Assembly: GCA_910585135.1 (NCBI GenBank)
Contig: CAJUEB010000098.1
Coordinates: 1-8,512, forward strand
Direction: 5' to 3'
DNA from: an uncultured Eubacteriales bacterium
Lineage (GTDB): Bacteria > Bacillota > Clostridia > Peptostreptococcales > Anaerovoracaceae
Length of the DNA: 8,512 bases
In this document: piece by piece, positions 1 to 5,920 of the stretch
Position numbering within the stretch: the stretch's first letter is position 1
Layout: every line of letters begins with the position of its first letter
Notes under the pieces: generated by a model
The model's database searches: none
The model's input: the letters and a program-made list of their open reading frames with translations, nothing else
What the model was told of the DNA's origin: nothing
Translations under genes and position numbers: made by a program

Positions 1-21
1 TCTTTGGATATGGAGGTTATT

Positions 22-350
22 ATGACGAGTCAGGATGTTTTCCATAAAGACAGGGAGTAAATTTCCCATACATATCAGTGTTTCCCTGTTGCAGTTTGGT
101 GTGGGCATGGTGCCACGGCGGAAGCAAATGAAGGAGCTATCAAGGCTGCGAGGAAATACGGGAGGGAAAAGAAAGGGGAAAACTGTAACCAGATCATTAC
201 CCTTAAAAATTCTTTCCATGGAAGGACGGTTACCACGCTGGCGGCAACAGGGCAGGATTCTTTCCATCAGTATTTTTTTCATTTACAAAAGGGTTCCGGT
301 ATGTGGAGGCGGACAATAGACGGCAATTGCAGGAGGTGTGCAAGGGAGAT
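22..350 (+). pseudogene. argD: argD remnant (acetylornithine aminotransferase), decayed
   Basis: Acetylornithine aminotransferase is the PLP enzyme of arginine synthesis; this copy cannot make it. A GGAGG at 12-16 precedes ATG 22, and the frame opens MTSQDVFHKDRE, as in ArgD N-termini. A TAA at 58-60 replaces the expected Tyr codon. The same frame then reads ...HTYQCFPVAV... and GAT, and jumps straight to AEANEGAIKAARKYG, which normally follows the SG of the conserved SGAEANE motif. About 75 codons (from family knowledge) are therefore missing between the two. The frame continues through NSFHGRTVTTLAATGQ to HQYFF near 279, where one base appears lost. The sequence resumes in another frame as FRYVEADNRRQLQEVCKGD up to about 345. 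Nothing ArgD-like follows, so the PLP-lysine region is gone. The 94-codon open frame at 35-319 is a shadow of this remnant. The identification is firm; the exact 3' limit is not. Confidence 0.85.
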
Positions 351-442
351 TGTGGAGAAAGAAATCATATACGAATAGTTGTAACGCAAAAAGTATTAAA
401 ATTGGAGGGCGGGGATTTAATACCTTGCTCTTCTTTTTAGCT

Positions 443-473
443 TTGAAAAGCATCGCAGAAAAATGATTATAAT
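443..473 (+). promoter_or_regulatory. possible upstream promoter of the WYL regulator
   Basis: TTGAAA at 443-448 and a perfect TATAAT at 468-473 are separated by 19 bp, two more than ideal. The stretch from about 350 to 534 otherwise holds no gene. It competes with the element at 479-509 as the real promoter. If this one is used, the 479-496 motif would lie just at or after the transcription start, a good position for a repressor site. Confidence 0.35.
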
Positions 474-478
474 TAATG

Positions 479-509
479 TTGCCATATAGTGTCAGGATTT
501 TGATGGTAT
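479..509 (+). promoter_or_regulatory. promoter/operator element of the WYL regulator gene (copy 1)
   Basis: TTGCCATATAGTGTCAGG at 479-496 matches the element at 1428-1445 in 14 of 18 positions. At the same distance both are followed by a -10-like hexamer, TGGTAT (504-509) here and TGATAT there. Read as promoters, both have TTGMCA, a 19-bp spacer and TGRTAT. Long spacers of this kind are typical of activator-remodelled promoters; that is inference here. The ribosome binding site AAGGAGG (520-526) follows, 8 nt before ATG 535. Confidence 0.5.
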
Positions 510-534
510 TCTATTATCCAAGGAGGAACTGGCA

Positions 535-1431
535 ATGCAGGAAAGCAGATTATTTAAAATTGTGTATCATTTACTTGATAAAGGACAGGCTACTGCTCCA
601 GAATTAGCAGAAAAATTTGAAGTATCTGTAAGGACAATTTACAGAGATATTGATGCTTTGAGTGGTGCAGGTATTCCTGTTTATGCAGAAGCTGGGCGAA
701 ACGGTGGCATTCATTTAATGAGTGATTTTGTTTTAGATAAAGCAGTGCTGTCTGAAGAAGAAAAGCAGGAAATTCTAACAGCCCTGCAAAGCATCAATCT
801 TACTAACAATATTGGCATCAATCAAACATTGCAAAAGCTTTCTGCAATCTTTTGTATCAGTTCGGAAAACTGGCTTGAAGTAGATTTTTCCAGATGGGGC
901 AACAAGGGAACTGACAATGAGAAATTTGAATTGCTAAAATCAGCGGTAATTCATCAAAAGTGCGTAAAAATAACCTATGCAAATTCCTACGGAACAATTA
1001 GCGAAAGAATTATTAAGCCGCTAAAAATGTCATATAAGTCTATGTCGTGGTACTTAAAAGCATATTGTACGGAAAAACAGGATTATCGTGTTTTTAAGCT
1101 GACCCGCATTATAGATTTAGAAATGCGCACAGACAGTTTTTGCAAAAGTTCTTTCCCAGAATTAGATGAAACACTGGGGCAAGCCTACAATACAATCGTA
1201 TTGCGTTTCCCGAAAAATATATCATATCGTGTTTATGATGAATTTGATAAAACGAGGGTAAGAAAAAAAGAAAATGGAGATTTAATCGTATCCGTCGAAA
1301 TGCCAGAGGATGAATGGCTGATCGGGTATTTATTGTCATTCGGCACACAAGTAGATATTGTAAAACCTGCGTATTTGAAGGATATTGTGGCAGAACAGGC
1401 AAAGAAAATCTATGAAAAGTATAAATCTTGA
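535..1431 (+). CDS. YafY-family transcriptional regulator, HTH_11 plus WYL domain
   Basis: This is a 298-residue DNA-binding regulator of the DeoR-like/WYL class. Residues 1-60 form an HTH_11 winged helix, with the recognition segment SVRTIYRDIDAL at 31-42 and the wing motif GRNGGIHL at 54-61. The WYL domain spans roughly 130-200, seen in KITYANSYG (145-153), SWYLKAYC (171-178) and YRVFKLTRI (184-192). The C-terminal WCX-type part ends at 298. Length is normal for the family, and AAGGAGG lies 8 nt before the ATG. Known WYL proteins bind ligands or nucleic acid to control their promoter; the ligand here is unknown. The shared element before this gene and before the GyrI-like gene implies autoregulation and control of that neighbour. 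The gene and its neighbour look AT-richer than those to the right, which may mean acquisition as a unit. Confidence 0.9.
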   Translation: MQESRLFKIVYHLLDKGQATAPELAEKFEVSVRTIYRDIDALSGAGIPVYAEAGRNGGIHLMSDFVLDKAVLSEEEKQEILTALQSINLTNNIGINQTLQKLSAIFCISSENWLEVDFSRWGNKGTDNEKFELLKSAVIHQKCVKITYANSYGTISERIIKPLKMSYKSMSWYLKAYCTEKQDYRVFKLTRIIDLEMRTDSFCKSSFPELDETLGQAYNTIVLRFPKNISYRVYDEFDKTRVRKKENGDLIVSVEMPEDEWLIGYLLSFGTQVDIVKPAYLKDIVAEQAKKIYEKYKS

Positions 1432-1458
1432 CATAGGGCGTCAGGGTATGTGTGATAT
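1428..1458 (+). promoter_or_regulatory. promoter/operator element of the GyrI-like gene (copy 2)
   Basis: TTGACATAGGGCGTCAGG at 1428-1445 overlaps the stop codon of the regulator gene. It contains a perfect -35 hexamer, a TGAC-N7-GTCA inverted repeat (1429-1443) and, 19 bp after TTGACA, TGATAT (1453-1458). It matches the element at 479-509 in sequence and spacing. The dyad makes a good binding site for the adjacent WYL regulator, but binding is inferred. Confidence 0.55.
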
Positions 1459-1499
1459 CATTTGCCTGTAAATCCTATTTGAGAAAGCGGGGACTGAAA

Positions 1500-2123
1500 A
1501 TGAAATATGAATGGAAAAAGCAGGAGAAAGAAATATATGGCGTAAAAACGAAACCTTGCGTCATTGATATTCCTGCCTGGCAATATATCATTCTTTCCGG
1601 CAAAGGCAATCCTAATGATGAAATCTTTTCAGATCAGGTTGCTGCGCTGTTTTCCGTGGCTTATAAAATGAAAATGGCATATAAAGCGCTTGCCGAAAAG
1701 AGCAATGAAATAACAGATTATACCGTATATCCTTTGGAGGGAATCTGGAGCGTGGCTTCTGAAAAGAAATATCTGGTAAAAGAAGAATTGCAGTACCGCA
1801 TCATGATACGGCAACCAGACTTTATTACCAGAGAAATGTTCGATCATGCAATAGAGGCAGTTAAGAGCAGGAAATACAATCCGTACCTCACAGATATTTC
1901 TTTTGAAACAATCTGCGACGGCAGGTGTGTCCAAGTATTGCATAAAGGAGCGTTTGATGATGAGCCTGCGTCATTTGAAATGATGGACAGATACTGCATG
2001 GAACACAGGTTTAAGCGAATGGGAAAAGAACACCGTGAAATATATTTGAACAATGCCAACCGCACAGAAAAGGCCAACTTAAAAACAATCTTGCGATACA
2101 AGGGTACAGATATCGGGAAATAA
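1500..2123 (+). CDS. GyrI-like small-molecule-binding domain protein
   Basis: This 207-residue cytosolic protein belongs to the clostridial GyrI-like (SOUL/BacL-type) family that begins MKYEWKKQEKE. Family marks are the KPCVIDIPAWQYIILSGKGNP segment (18-38, residues KP, SGKGNP), YPLEGIWS (77-84) and the C-terminal HREIYLNNANRTEKANLKT (178-196). An open frame reaches back to GTG 1452, but the family start, the operator position and a weak purine-rich site (CGGGGA, about 8 nt upstream) favour ATG 1500. GyrI-like domains bind drugs or metabolites, and some members are known to hydrolyse cyclopropane-bearing genotoxins using conserved Glu and Tyr residues. E180 and Y182 are candidates here by position only. 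The gene lies 68 nt behind the WYL regulator under a matching promoter, so it is probably the regulator's output: a ligand sink, detoxifier or co-sensor. The substrate is unknown. Confidence 0.85.
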   Translation: MKYEWKKQEKEIYGVKTKPCVIDIPAWQYIILSGKGNPNDEIFSDQVAALFSVAYKMKMAYKALAEKSNEITDYTVYPLEGIWSVASEKKYLVKEELQYRIMIRQPDFITREMFDHAIEAVKSRKYNPYLTDISFETICDGRCVQVLHKGAFDDEPASFEMMDRYCMEHRFKRMGKEHREIYLNNANRTEKANLKTILRYKGTDIGK

Positions 2124-2160
2124 CAATACGCTGCCGTTGGCGCGTTTTATTAGCCTTTTA

Positions 2161-2189
2161 TTGACAGCGGGTTTATTCCGTGATAAGAT
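2161..2189 (+). promoter_or_regulatory. promoter of the pnuC transcription unit
   Basis: A perfect TTGACA (2161-2166), a 17-bp spacer and TAAGAT (2184-2189) give a near-consensus housekeeping promoter. Transcription would start near 2196, leaving a leader of about 155 nt before pnuC. The 37 nt between the GyrI-like stop and this promoter hold only a weak short hairpin. Confidence 0.75.
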
Positions 2190-2195
2190 AAAGCC

Positions 2196-2350
2196 AATTA
2201 AATCGAAAGCTGCCACCGGGTAGCAGCAATGCAAGCAGGGCATTCGCATCATATCGTTAGGTCTTAGAAGATATGGTTCGGGTGTTTTTTTATCATACAG
2301 GCGATGTCAACGCAGGCGGCGTGGCGGCTTGTGCGGAGGTTTCGTGTATC
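2196..2350 (+). promoter_or_regulatory. structured pnuC leader, candidate riboswitch or attenuator
   Basis: Three structures can be drawn. Hairpin 1 pairs GCTGC (2209-2213) with GCAGC (2223-2227). Hairpin 2 pairs AATGC (2228-2232) with GCATT (2240-2244). A long terminator-type hairpin starts at the same GCATT. Hairpin 2 and the terminator share bases 2240-2244 and so exclude each other, the usual logic of transcription attenuation. The remainder (2292-2350) leads to the ribosome binding site GGAGG at 2336-2340, 10 nt before ATG 2351. I do not recognise a known riboswitch class; it does not resemble the TPP or preQ1 consensus. The ligand would plausibly be a nicotinamide compound or NAD, by association with pnuC only. 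Confidence 0.55.
2240..2291 (+). terminator. attenuator hairpin in the pnuC leader
   Basis: Bases 2240-2255 pair with 2270-2285 in 15 of 16 positions, including G-U pairs, with one C/U mismatch at 2247/2278 and a 14-nt loop. The stem runs directly into seven T (2285-2291). It lies between a strong promoter and the pnuC start, so it should act conditionally. Confidence 0.6.
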
Positions 2351-3058
2351 ATGAAAATATATGATTCTGTTCAAAACTCAATCGGCAATTTGAACCGGTT
2401 CGAAAAATGCCTGTGGGCGGGTTCGGCTGCCGTGGTGGCCGCATCGTTTGTGCTGGCAAAAAGCGGGGACTGGATGACGCTCATCGCGTCTCTGATCGGT
2501 GTGACGGCCTTGATTTTCGTGGCGAAGGGGGACGTGCTGGGGCAGATTCTGACGATTCTGTTCAGCGTCGTTTACAGCATCATATCGTTTTATTTCGCAT
2601 ATTACGGAGAAATGGCAACCTATATGGGAATGACCGCTCCGATTGCGTTGCTTTCCGTGATCACTTGGCTGCGTAATCCGTACAGCCAGCAGCAGGTCAA
2701 GGTAAACCGCTTGCGGGCAAGAGGCTTTGCCGTGCTGTTTATGCTGGCAGCTCTTGTAACATGGGGTTTTTATTACATATTGTCGTATTTTCACACAGCT
2801 AATATCGTGTTCAGCACGATATCCGTGACCACTAGTTTTCTTGCCTCGGCGCTGATGATGCTGCGAAGCCCATACTATGCCGTTGCTTATGCCGCTAACG
2901 ATCTTGTCCTCATTGTGCTGTGGGTTCTGGCGTCCATGGAGAGCATCTCCTATGTGCCGATGGTAGCTTGTTTCGTTATATTTTTCGTGAATGATTTATA
3001 CGGATTTCATAACTGGGTGCGGATGCAGACAGAGCAAAACCGCAGCGAGTGTGGATGA
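2351..3058 (+). CDS. pnuC: PnuC-type nicotinamide riboside transporter
   Basis: This 235-residue integral membrane protein probably imports nicotinamide riboside by facilitated diffusion for NAD synthesis; intracellular phosphorylation traps the substrate. Seven or eight hydrophobic helices can be seen, roughly 21-38, 42-59, 64-84, 93-107, 125-145, 152-171, 176-196 and 200-217. Family marks are the WLRNPY...VKVNRL loop (106-121) and the C-terminal NDLYGFHNW (214-222). The frame is open back to ATG 2273, but that start lies inside the leader terminator. ATG 2351, with GGAGG 10 nt upstream, gives the usual family length and N-terminus. The gene has its own promoter and attenuator. The PPOX gene starts 40 nt after its stop, suggesting co-transcription. 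Substrate specificity (riboside or another vitamin) cannot be fixed from sequence alone. Confidence 0.9.
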   Translation: MKIYDSVQNSIGNLNRFEKCLWAGSAAVVAASFVLAKSGDWMTLIASLIGVTALIFVAKGDVLGQILTILFSVVYSIISFYFAYYGEMATYMGMTAPIALLSVITWLRNPYSQQQVKVNRLRARGFAVLFMLAALVTWGFYYILSYFHTANIVFSTISVTTSFLASALMMLRSPYYAVAYAANDLVLIVLWVLASMESISYVPMVACFVIFFVNDLYGFHNWVRMQTEQNRSECG

Positions 3059-3098
3059 TAAAAAACTGATAGAACCTGATAGAAATGGAGGAAAAACT

Positions 3099-3593
3099 AT
3101 GTTTCGGGAAATGCGGAGAAAAAAGCAGTTATTGTCTAAGGATGCGTCCATAGAGGTTTTGGAGCGAGGCACTTCAGGGGTGCTGGCTTTGCTGGGGGAT
3201 GATGATTATCCCTATGCTGTTCCGTTAAGCTATGTGTATGCAGATGGAAAGATATATTTCCATGCGGCTAAGGCAGGGCATAAGATCGACGCCATTCAAA
3301 ACAGCAGCAAAGCGTCCTTCTGCGTGATCGACCAGGACAAAATCGTGCCGGAGGAATATACGACTTATTTCCGAAGCGTTATCGTATTCGGGAAAATCCG
3401 CCTGCTTACGGATGAAGCGGAGATCCGCCGCATGGCAAAGGTTTTGACGATGAAATATTCAGCCGCTTATGAGGCTGATATTCCAAGGGAAATCGATACA
3501 CAATTTAAACATCTGGCGATGATCGAACTGGAAATCGAGCATATGACGGGAAAGGAAGCGAAAGAACTGGCAAAAAATAGGACAGAGAAATAA
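3099..3593 (+). CDS. NimA-like, pyridoxamine 5'-phosphate oxidase family flavoprotein
   Basis: This 164-residue protein has the split-barrel fold of the PPOX/NimA class, which binds FMN or a related flavin. It follows the clostridial pattern: FREMRRKKQ at the start, GTSGVLAL (24-31), YPYAVPLSYVY (37-47), the flavin-phosphate region KIYFHAAKAGHKID (51-64), then ASFCVIDQD (72-80) and EEYTTYFRSVIVFGKI (85-100). Nim proteins reduce nitroimidazoles to amines, giving metronidazole resistance in some anaerobes; most relatives have unknown natural substrates, so resistance should not be assumed. An open frame reaches back into pnuC, but ATG 3099 has GGAGG (3087-3091) at 7 nt and gives the family length. 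It probably shares the pnuC promoter, linking flavin chemistry to NAD supply. A hairpin follows its stop. Confidence 0.88.
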   Translation: MFREMRRKKQLLSKDASIEVLERGTSGVLALLGDDDYPYAVPLSYVYADGKIYFHAAKAGHKIDAIQNSSKASFCVIDQDKIVPEEYTTYFRSVIVFGKIRLLTDEAEIRRMAKVLTMKYSAAYEADIPREIDTQFKHLAMIELEIEHMTGKEAKELAKNRTEK

Positions 3594-3620
3594 TCCGCCG
3601 TATTTGTATGGCGGGCGGAT
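3593..3620 (+). other. alternative GC-rich hairpins after the PPOX gene stop
   Basis: ATCCGCC (3593-3599) pairs perfectly with GGCGGAT (3614-3620), or CCGCC (3595-3599) with GGCGG (3610-3614). No T-run follows, so it is more likely a 3' end stabiliser than the terminator itself. Confidence 0.4.
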
Positions 3621-3643
3621 GCAGGAAGGCAGTGCGGGCAGCG

Positions 3644-3687
3644 TCAATGAATGCTGGGTGATTTCTGGCATTCATTGATGGATTTTT
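3644..3687 (+). terminator. intrinsic terminator of the pnuC-PPOX unit
   Basis: TCAATGAATG (3644-3653) and CATTCATTGA (3669-3678) form a perfect 10-bp inverted repeat, extendable by C3654-G3668, with a loop of about 15 nt. TGGA and five T (3683-3687) follow. The stem is AT-rich and the T-run four bases away, so strength is uncertain. On the opposite strand no T-run follows, so it probably serves only the plus-strand genes. Confidence 0.5.
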
Positions 3688-3748
3688 GTATGGGTGATTT
3701 TTTGGGTGAATGGTGCTTGCGTTGAACGTTTTTATTGCGTGAAGGCTT

Positions 3749-3764
3749 TGCGGGACATTCGCCC
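3749..3764 (-). repeat. short dispersed hairpin motif, copy near the convergent gene ends
   Basis: On the minus strand this reads GGGCGAATGTCCCGC, a GGG...CCC mini-hairpin. Related sequences stand at 5921 and 5994 (plus strand) and at 7390 and 7440 (minus strand), all between genes. Confidence 0.4.
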
Positions 3765-3784
3765 TCCTCAATGGGTTTAATGGA

Positions 3785-5491
3785 TTAAAGCGATGCTTTG
3801 GCATTTGCCTGAACGATGGCACTTGCTGCGGCTTTTGCAGACGAGTATGCAAATTGCAGGTTGTACCCGCCTGTCATGCCGTCTACATCCAAGGCTTCCC
3901 CGATGATGAACAGGCCGGGATGTTCTTTGCATTCCATGGTGGCGGGATTGATCTGGGAAAGGTCGATGCCGCCGCTTGTAGCCATGGATTTTTGGAATCC
4001 TGATACTGAAATAATGCAAAATTCCTCGCCGGTCAGAGTCTTGGCGAGGTTTTTAATGGAGCTTCCGGCTCGGCTTGATAAAAGCTGGCAGAAACGTTTT
4101 GGCAGGTCGAACTCTGCCGCGATGATATTGGAGACACTCGTTTTCGCACCGTGAAAAGCTGCTTTTAACCGCTGAGCTGCCTGCTGGTACTGGAGCGGGT
4201 ATAAATAGTTTATTTTCAGGATATCGCCTTGCGCAGCATATTTTGAAAGATTGAGGATGGCAGGCCCGGACAGGTCCTTGTGTGTAAACAGCAGTGCTTC
4301 TCCCTGCGAAGATGATATTTTTTCTGATTTTTTTGGAACAATCGTTACCTGCGCATTTTCAAAGGAAATTCCTGCAAGCTCTCCATACGGGTAATCGGCG
4401 ACCTGGATGGGGGAAAGGGCAGGGCGGAGTTTGCTGACCTGCATGGAAAGGCTCTCTTTTAAAACCTGGAACATAGAGCCGTCAGAGCCAGTGGACGGGT
4501 AGGAGCAGCCGCCGGAAGCAATGACGAGATTCCGTGTCAGGTAGGTCTTTTTAGATTTTTCGGGAAAAATTTCGGCAGCTTTGCTAGCCTTCCCGTTTGC
4601 TCTGTTGGGCTTGCCGCTCGTTTTATTAGGTTTGCCGTTTATTTGGTCAGGCTCGCCGTTCATTTTGCTGACAGGACTGGTTGTGGTCACGCGCCAAAGC
4701 GGGGCATGAAAAGCATTGGTGTGATGCGGTACAGACGCGTCGTTTGATGTAGCTGCTTTATGCGGAGCGGACGCATCGTGTGCTGCATCTGAAGCATGCA
4801 GCGCTTTTTTGTCATATGCTGTGTTTGCATCCTGCAAAGCTTTATCGCAATATGGTGCAGCCATGCTATATTGTATTTTTTCATCGCAACATTGCACTTT
4901 TGCATCTGAAAGATTGTCGATTTGCGTCACAGCACTGTTATAGTGTATTTCAAATCCATTTTCCCTGGTTTTTTGCATTAATAGCTTCAGCACATCATGG
5001 GCATCCATGGAAGCTGGGAATACTTTGCCGTCGTTGCGGGTTTGTGTCGGTATGCCGTTGCCTTCGAGAAAATTGATCAGGGAAAGATTGTTGTGTTTAT
5101 AGAGGCAGCTCCTGATTTTGTTGCCGTTTTTTCCGTAGCAGGCAGGAAACGCCTTGATCGATCCGCCATGGGTGATATTGCATTGTCCGTTTCCGCTCAT
5201 GAGCAGCTTTGTTCCCGCGCTCCCGGTCTTTTCCAAGATGAGACGCTTGCCGGAAAAGGGATATTTGCTTGAAATTGGATGCTTGCCAGAAATGTGATGA
5301 CTGTTGCCAGAGGCGGCATCCTCATTGCCCGAAATGGGCTGCTTGCGCTCTTCACAAATAAGCGGATGCCCATCACAAATGGGTTGCTTGCCGGGTTTCT
5401 GCGTGAGCTTTTCCATGGCTGCACCGCAAAACAGCCCGGAAGCCCCTGCGCCGACTATAATCGTATCGTAAATGATGTTTTCTTCTGTCAT
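3785..5491 (-). CDS. HI0933/YhiN (BaiN/RdsA-type) FAD-dependent oxidoreductase with repeat insertions
   Basis: This cytosolic flavoprotein has 568 residues against about 400-420 usual for the family (from memory). The FAD-binding Rossmann motif is VGAGASG (13-19). After it come ILEKTGSAGTKLLMSGNGQCN (85-105, SGNGQCN being a family mark), NDGKVFPAS (153-161), ASGGCSYPSTGSDG (325-338), KDLSGPAILNLS (405-416) and the C-terminal FAD site IGEALDVDGMTGGYNLQFA (530-548). Excess length comes from two inserts, about 31-81 and 197-309, made of degenerate repeats; the conserved motifs are intact. The frame is open upstream to 5806, but the family N-terminus, an AGAGG-type site 10 nt upstream and a promoter inside the extension all favour ATG 5491. 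Family members reduce diverse substrates, including bile-acid intermediates in some gut bacteria; the substrate here is unknown. It converges with the PPOX gene and diverges from the QueG-like gene. Confidence 0.9.
   Translation of the reverse strand: MTEENIIYDTIIVGAGASGLFCGAAMEKLTQKPGKQPICDGHPLICEERKQPISGNEDAASGNSHHISGKHPISSKYPFSGKRLILEKTGSAGTKLLMSGNGQCNITHGGSIKAFPACYGKNGNKIRSCLYKHNNLSLINFLEGNGIPTQTRNDGKVFPASMDAHDVLKLLMQKTRENGFEIHYNSAVTQIDNLSDAKVQCCDEKIQYSMAAPYCDKALQDANTAYDKKALHASDAAHDASAPHKAATSNDASVPHHTNAFHAPLWRVTTTSPVSKMNGEPDQINGKPNKTSGKPNRANGKASKAAEIFPEKSKKTYLTRNLVIASGGCSYPSTGSDGSMFQVLKESLSMQVSKLRPALSPIQVADYPYGELAGISFENAQVTIVPKKSEKISSSQGEALLFTHKDLSGPAILNLSKYAAQGDILKINYLYPLQYQQAAQRLKAAFHGAKTSVSNIIAAEFDLPKRFCQLLSSRAGSSIKNLAKTLTGEEFCIISVSGFQKSMATSGGIDLSQINPATMECKEHPGLFIIGEALDVDGMTGGYNLQFAYSSAKAAASAIVQANAKASL
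4565..4669 (-). repeat. 21-nt in-frame repeats in the flavoprotein gene
   Basis: Residues 275-309 fall into 7-residue units such as DQINGKP and NRANGKA, with consensus xxxxGKP. Four clear units cover 275-302 (4586-4669); a fifth, SKAAEIF, is marginal. On the plus strand the units read as recurring TTTGCCGTTTAT or CTTGCCGCTCGT type words. They lie just before the conserved ASGGCSYP segment and replace an ordinary short loop. Confidence 0.75.
4688..4903 (-). repeat. 36-nt in-frame repeats in the flavoprotein gene
   Basis: Residues 197-268 divide into six 12-residue units, for example SMAAPYCDKALQ and ASDAAHDASAPH; (H/C/Y)D near the middle and a Leu/Pro-His end recur. The DNA also shows the period: on the plus strand TGCGGAGCGG, TGCAGCGCTT and TGCAAAGCTT start 36 nt apart. 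The copies are strongly diverged, so expansion was not recent. Total length is exactly 6 x 36 nt. Confidence 0.75.
5237..5392 (-). repeat. GKxPI repeats in the N-terminal insert of the flavoprotein
   Basis: A 15-nt word encoding GKQPI, RKQPI, GKHPI and GKRLI occurs at 5392-5378, 5347-5333, 5287-5273 and 5251-5237, that is at 45, 60 and 36 nt steps. The last copy is the native beta-strand GKRLILEK of the Rossmann fold; the other three form an insert of about 50 residues between the first helix and that strand. All spacings are multiples of three. Confidence 0.75.
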
Positions 5492-5734
5492 ATCGTTCGA
5501 TTCCTCTCGTATCTGGGGAGCAGGCGCAATCCCTTTGCTGTATTGTGCCCACATCCAATTCTTTGCGTGTTTTCCGCACAGTTTCGCGCAAGCTCCCCCC
5601 CGTTTGCGAAGTGGAGCAAGACCGCATTGGATTTTTGCGTGCTTACATCGGGAAAGTTTATTTCTCGTCTCTTTTTCGCGCGTTTTGCGTGCGAGTTGTT
5701 TGTGTGCTTTCCATTTGGTTTCCCTGTGCCTTGG
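5492..5734 (-). other. long leader of the flavoprotein gene
   Basis: About 237 nt separate the predicted start of transcription (near 5728) from ATG 5491. The leader is A-rich on the transcribed strand. It contains a run of seven G (opposite 5595-5601) flanked by CGCAA/TTGCG complementary arms, and an 18-codon frame at 5714-5658 without a ribosome binding site. It is also an open frame continuous with the gene, but reads as low-complexity basic protein with no family resemblance. I recognise no known RNA. Confidence 0.4.
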
Positions 5735-5763
5735 ATTATACCTGATATCGTGCGGTTTCACAA
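5735..5763 (-). promoter_or_regulatory. promoter of the flavoprotein gene
   Basis: On the minus strand TTGTGA (5763-5758), a 17-bp spacer and a perfect TATAAT (5740-5735) form a strong housekeeping promoter. Its position inside the in-frame upstream extension argues against translation starting upstream of 5491. Confidence 0.7.
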
Positions 5764-5920
5764 GCGGCGAGGACAGATTACGATATAGCTTATATCCTGG
5801 CGTCAATGAAAGAGAATGTGATCACCATTACAATTTGCAGTGCTTTTTGAATGCTTTTGGATGAGGGATTTTTCGCCGCTTACGGCTTAGTGTTCATATG
5901 ATATAAAATAATACCGCGTG

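Noticed and set aside
35..319. 94-codon open frame at the left edge
   Set aside because: It is out of frame with the recognisable argD remnant and has no family character of its own.
5492..5515. tRNA T-loop-like GTTCGATTCC on the plus strand
   Set aside because: The flanking bases do not form a T-stem, and no acceptor, D or anticodon arms are found upstream.
5658..5714. 18-codon upstream frame in the flavoprotein leader (minus strand)
   Set aside because: No ribosome binding site and no sign of a regulatory peptide such as clustered codons.
5492..5806. N-terminal extension of the flavoprotein back to a TTG at 5806
   Set aside because: The promoter (5735-5763) lies inside it, the family N-terminus MTEENIIYDTIIVGAG starts at 5491, and the extension shows no family similarity.
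5279..5864. Long plus-strand frames opposite the flavoprotein N-terminus and leader
   Set aside because: They are antisense shadows of the minus-strand gene with no recognisable motifs or suitable start signals.
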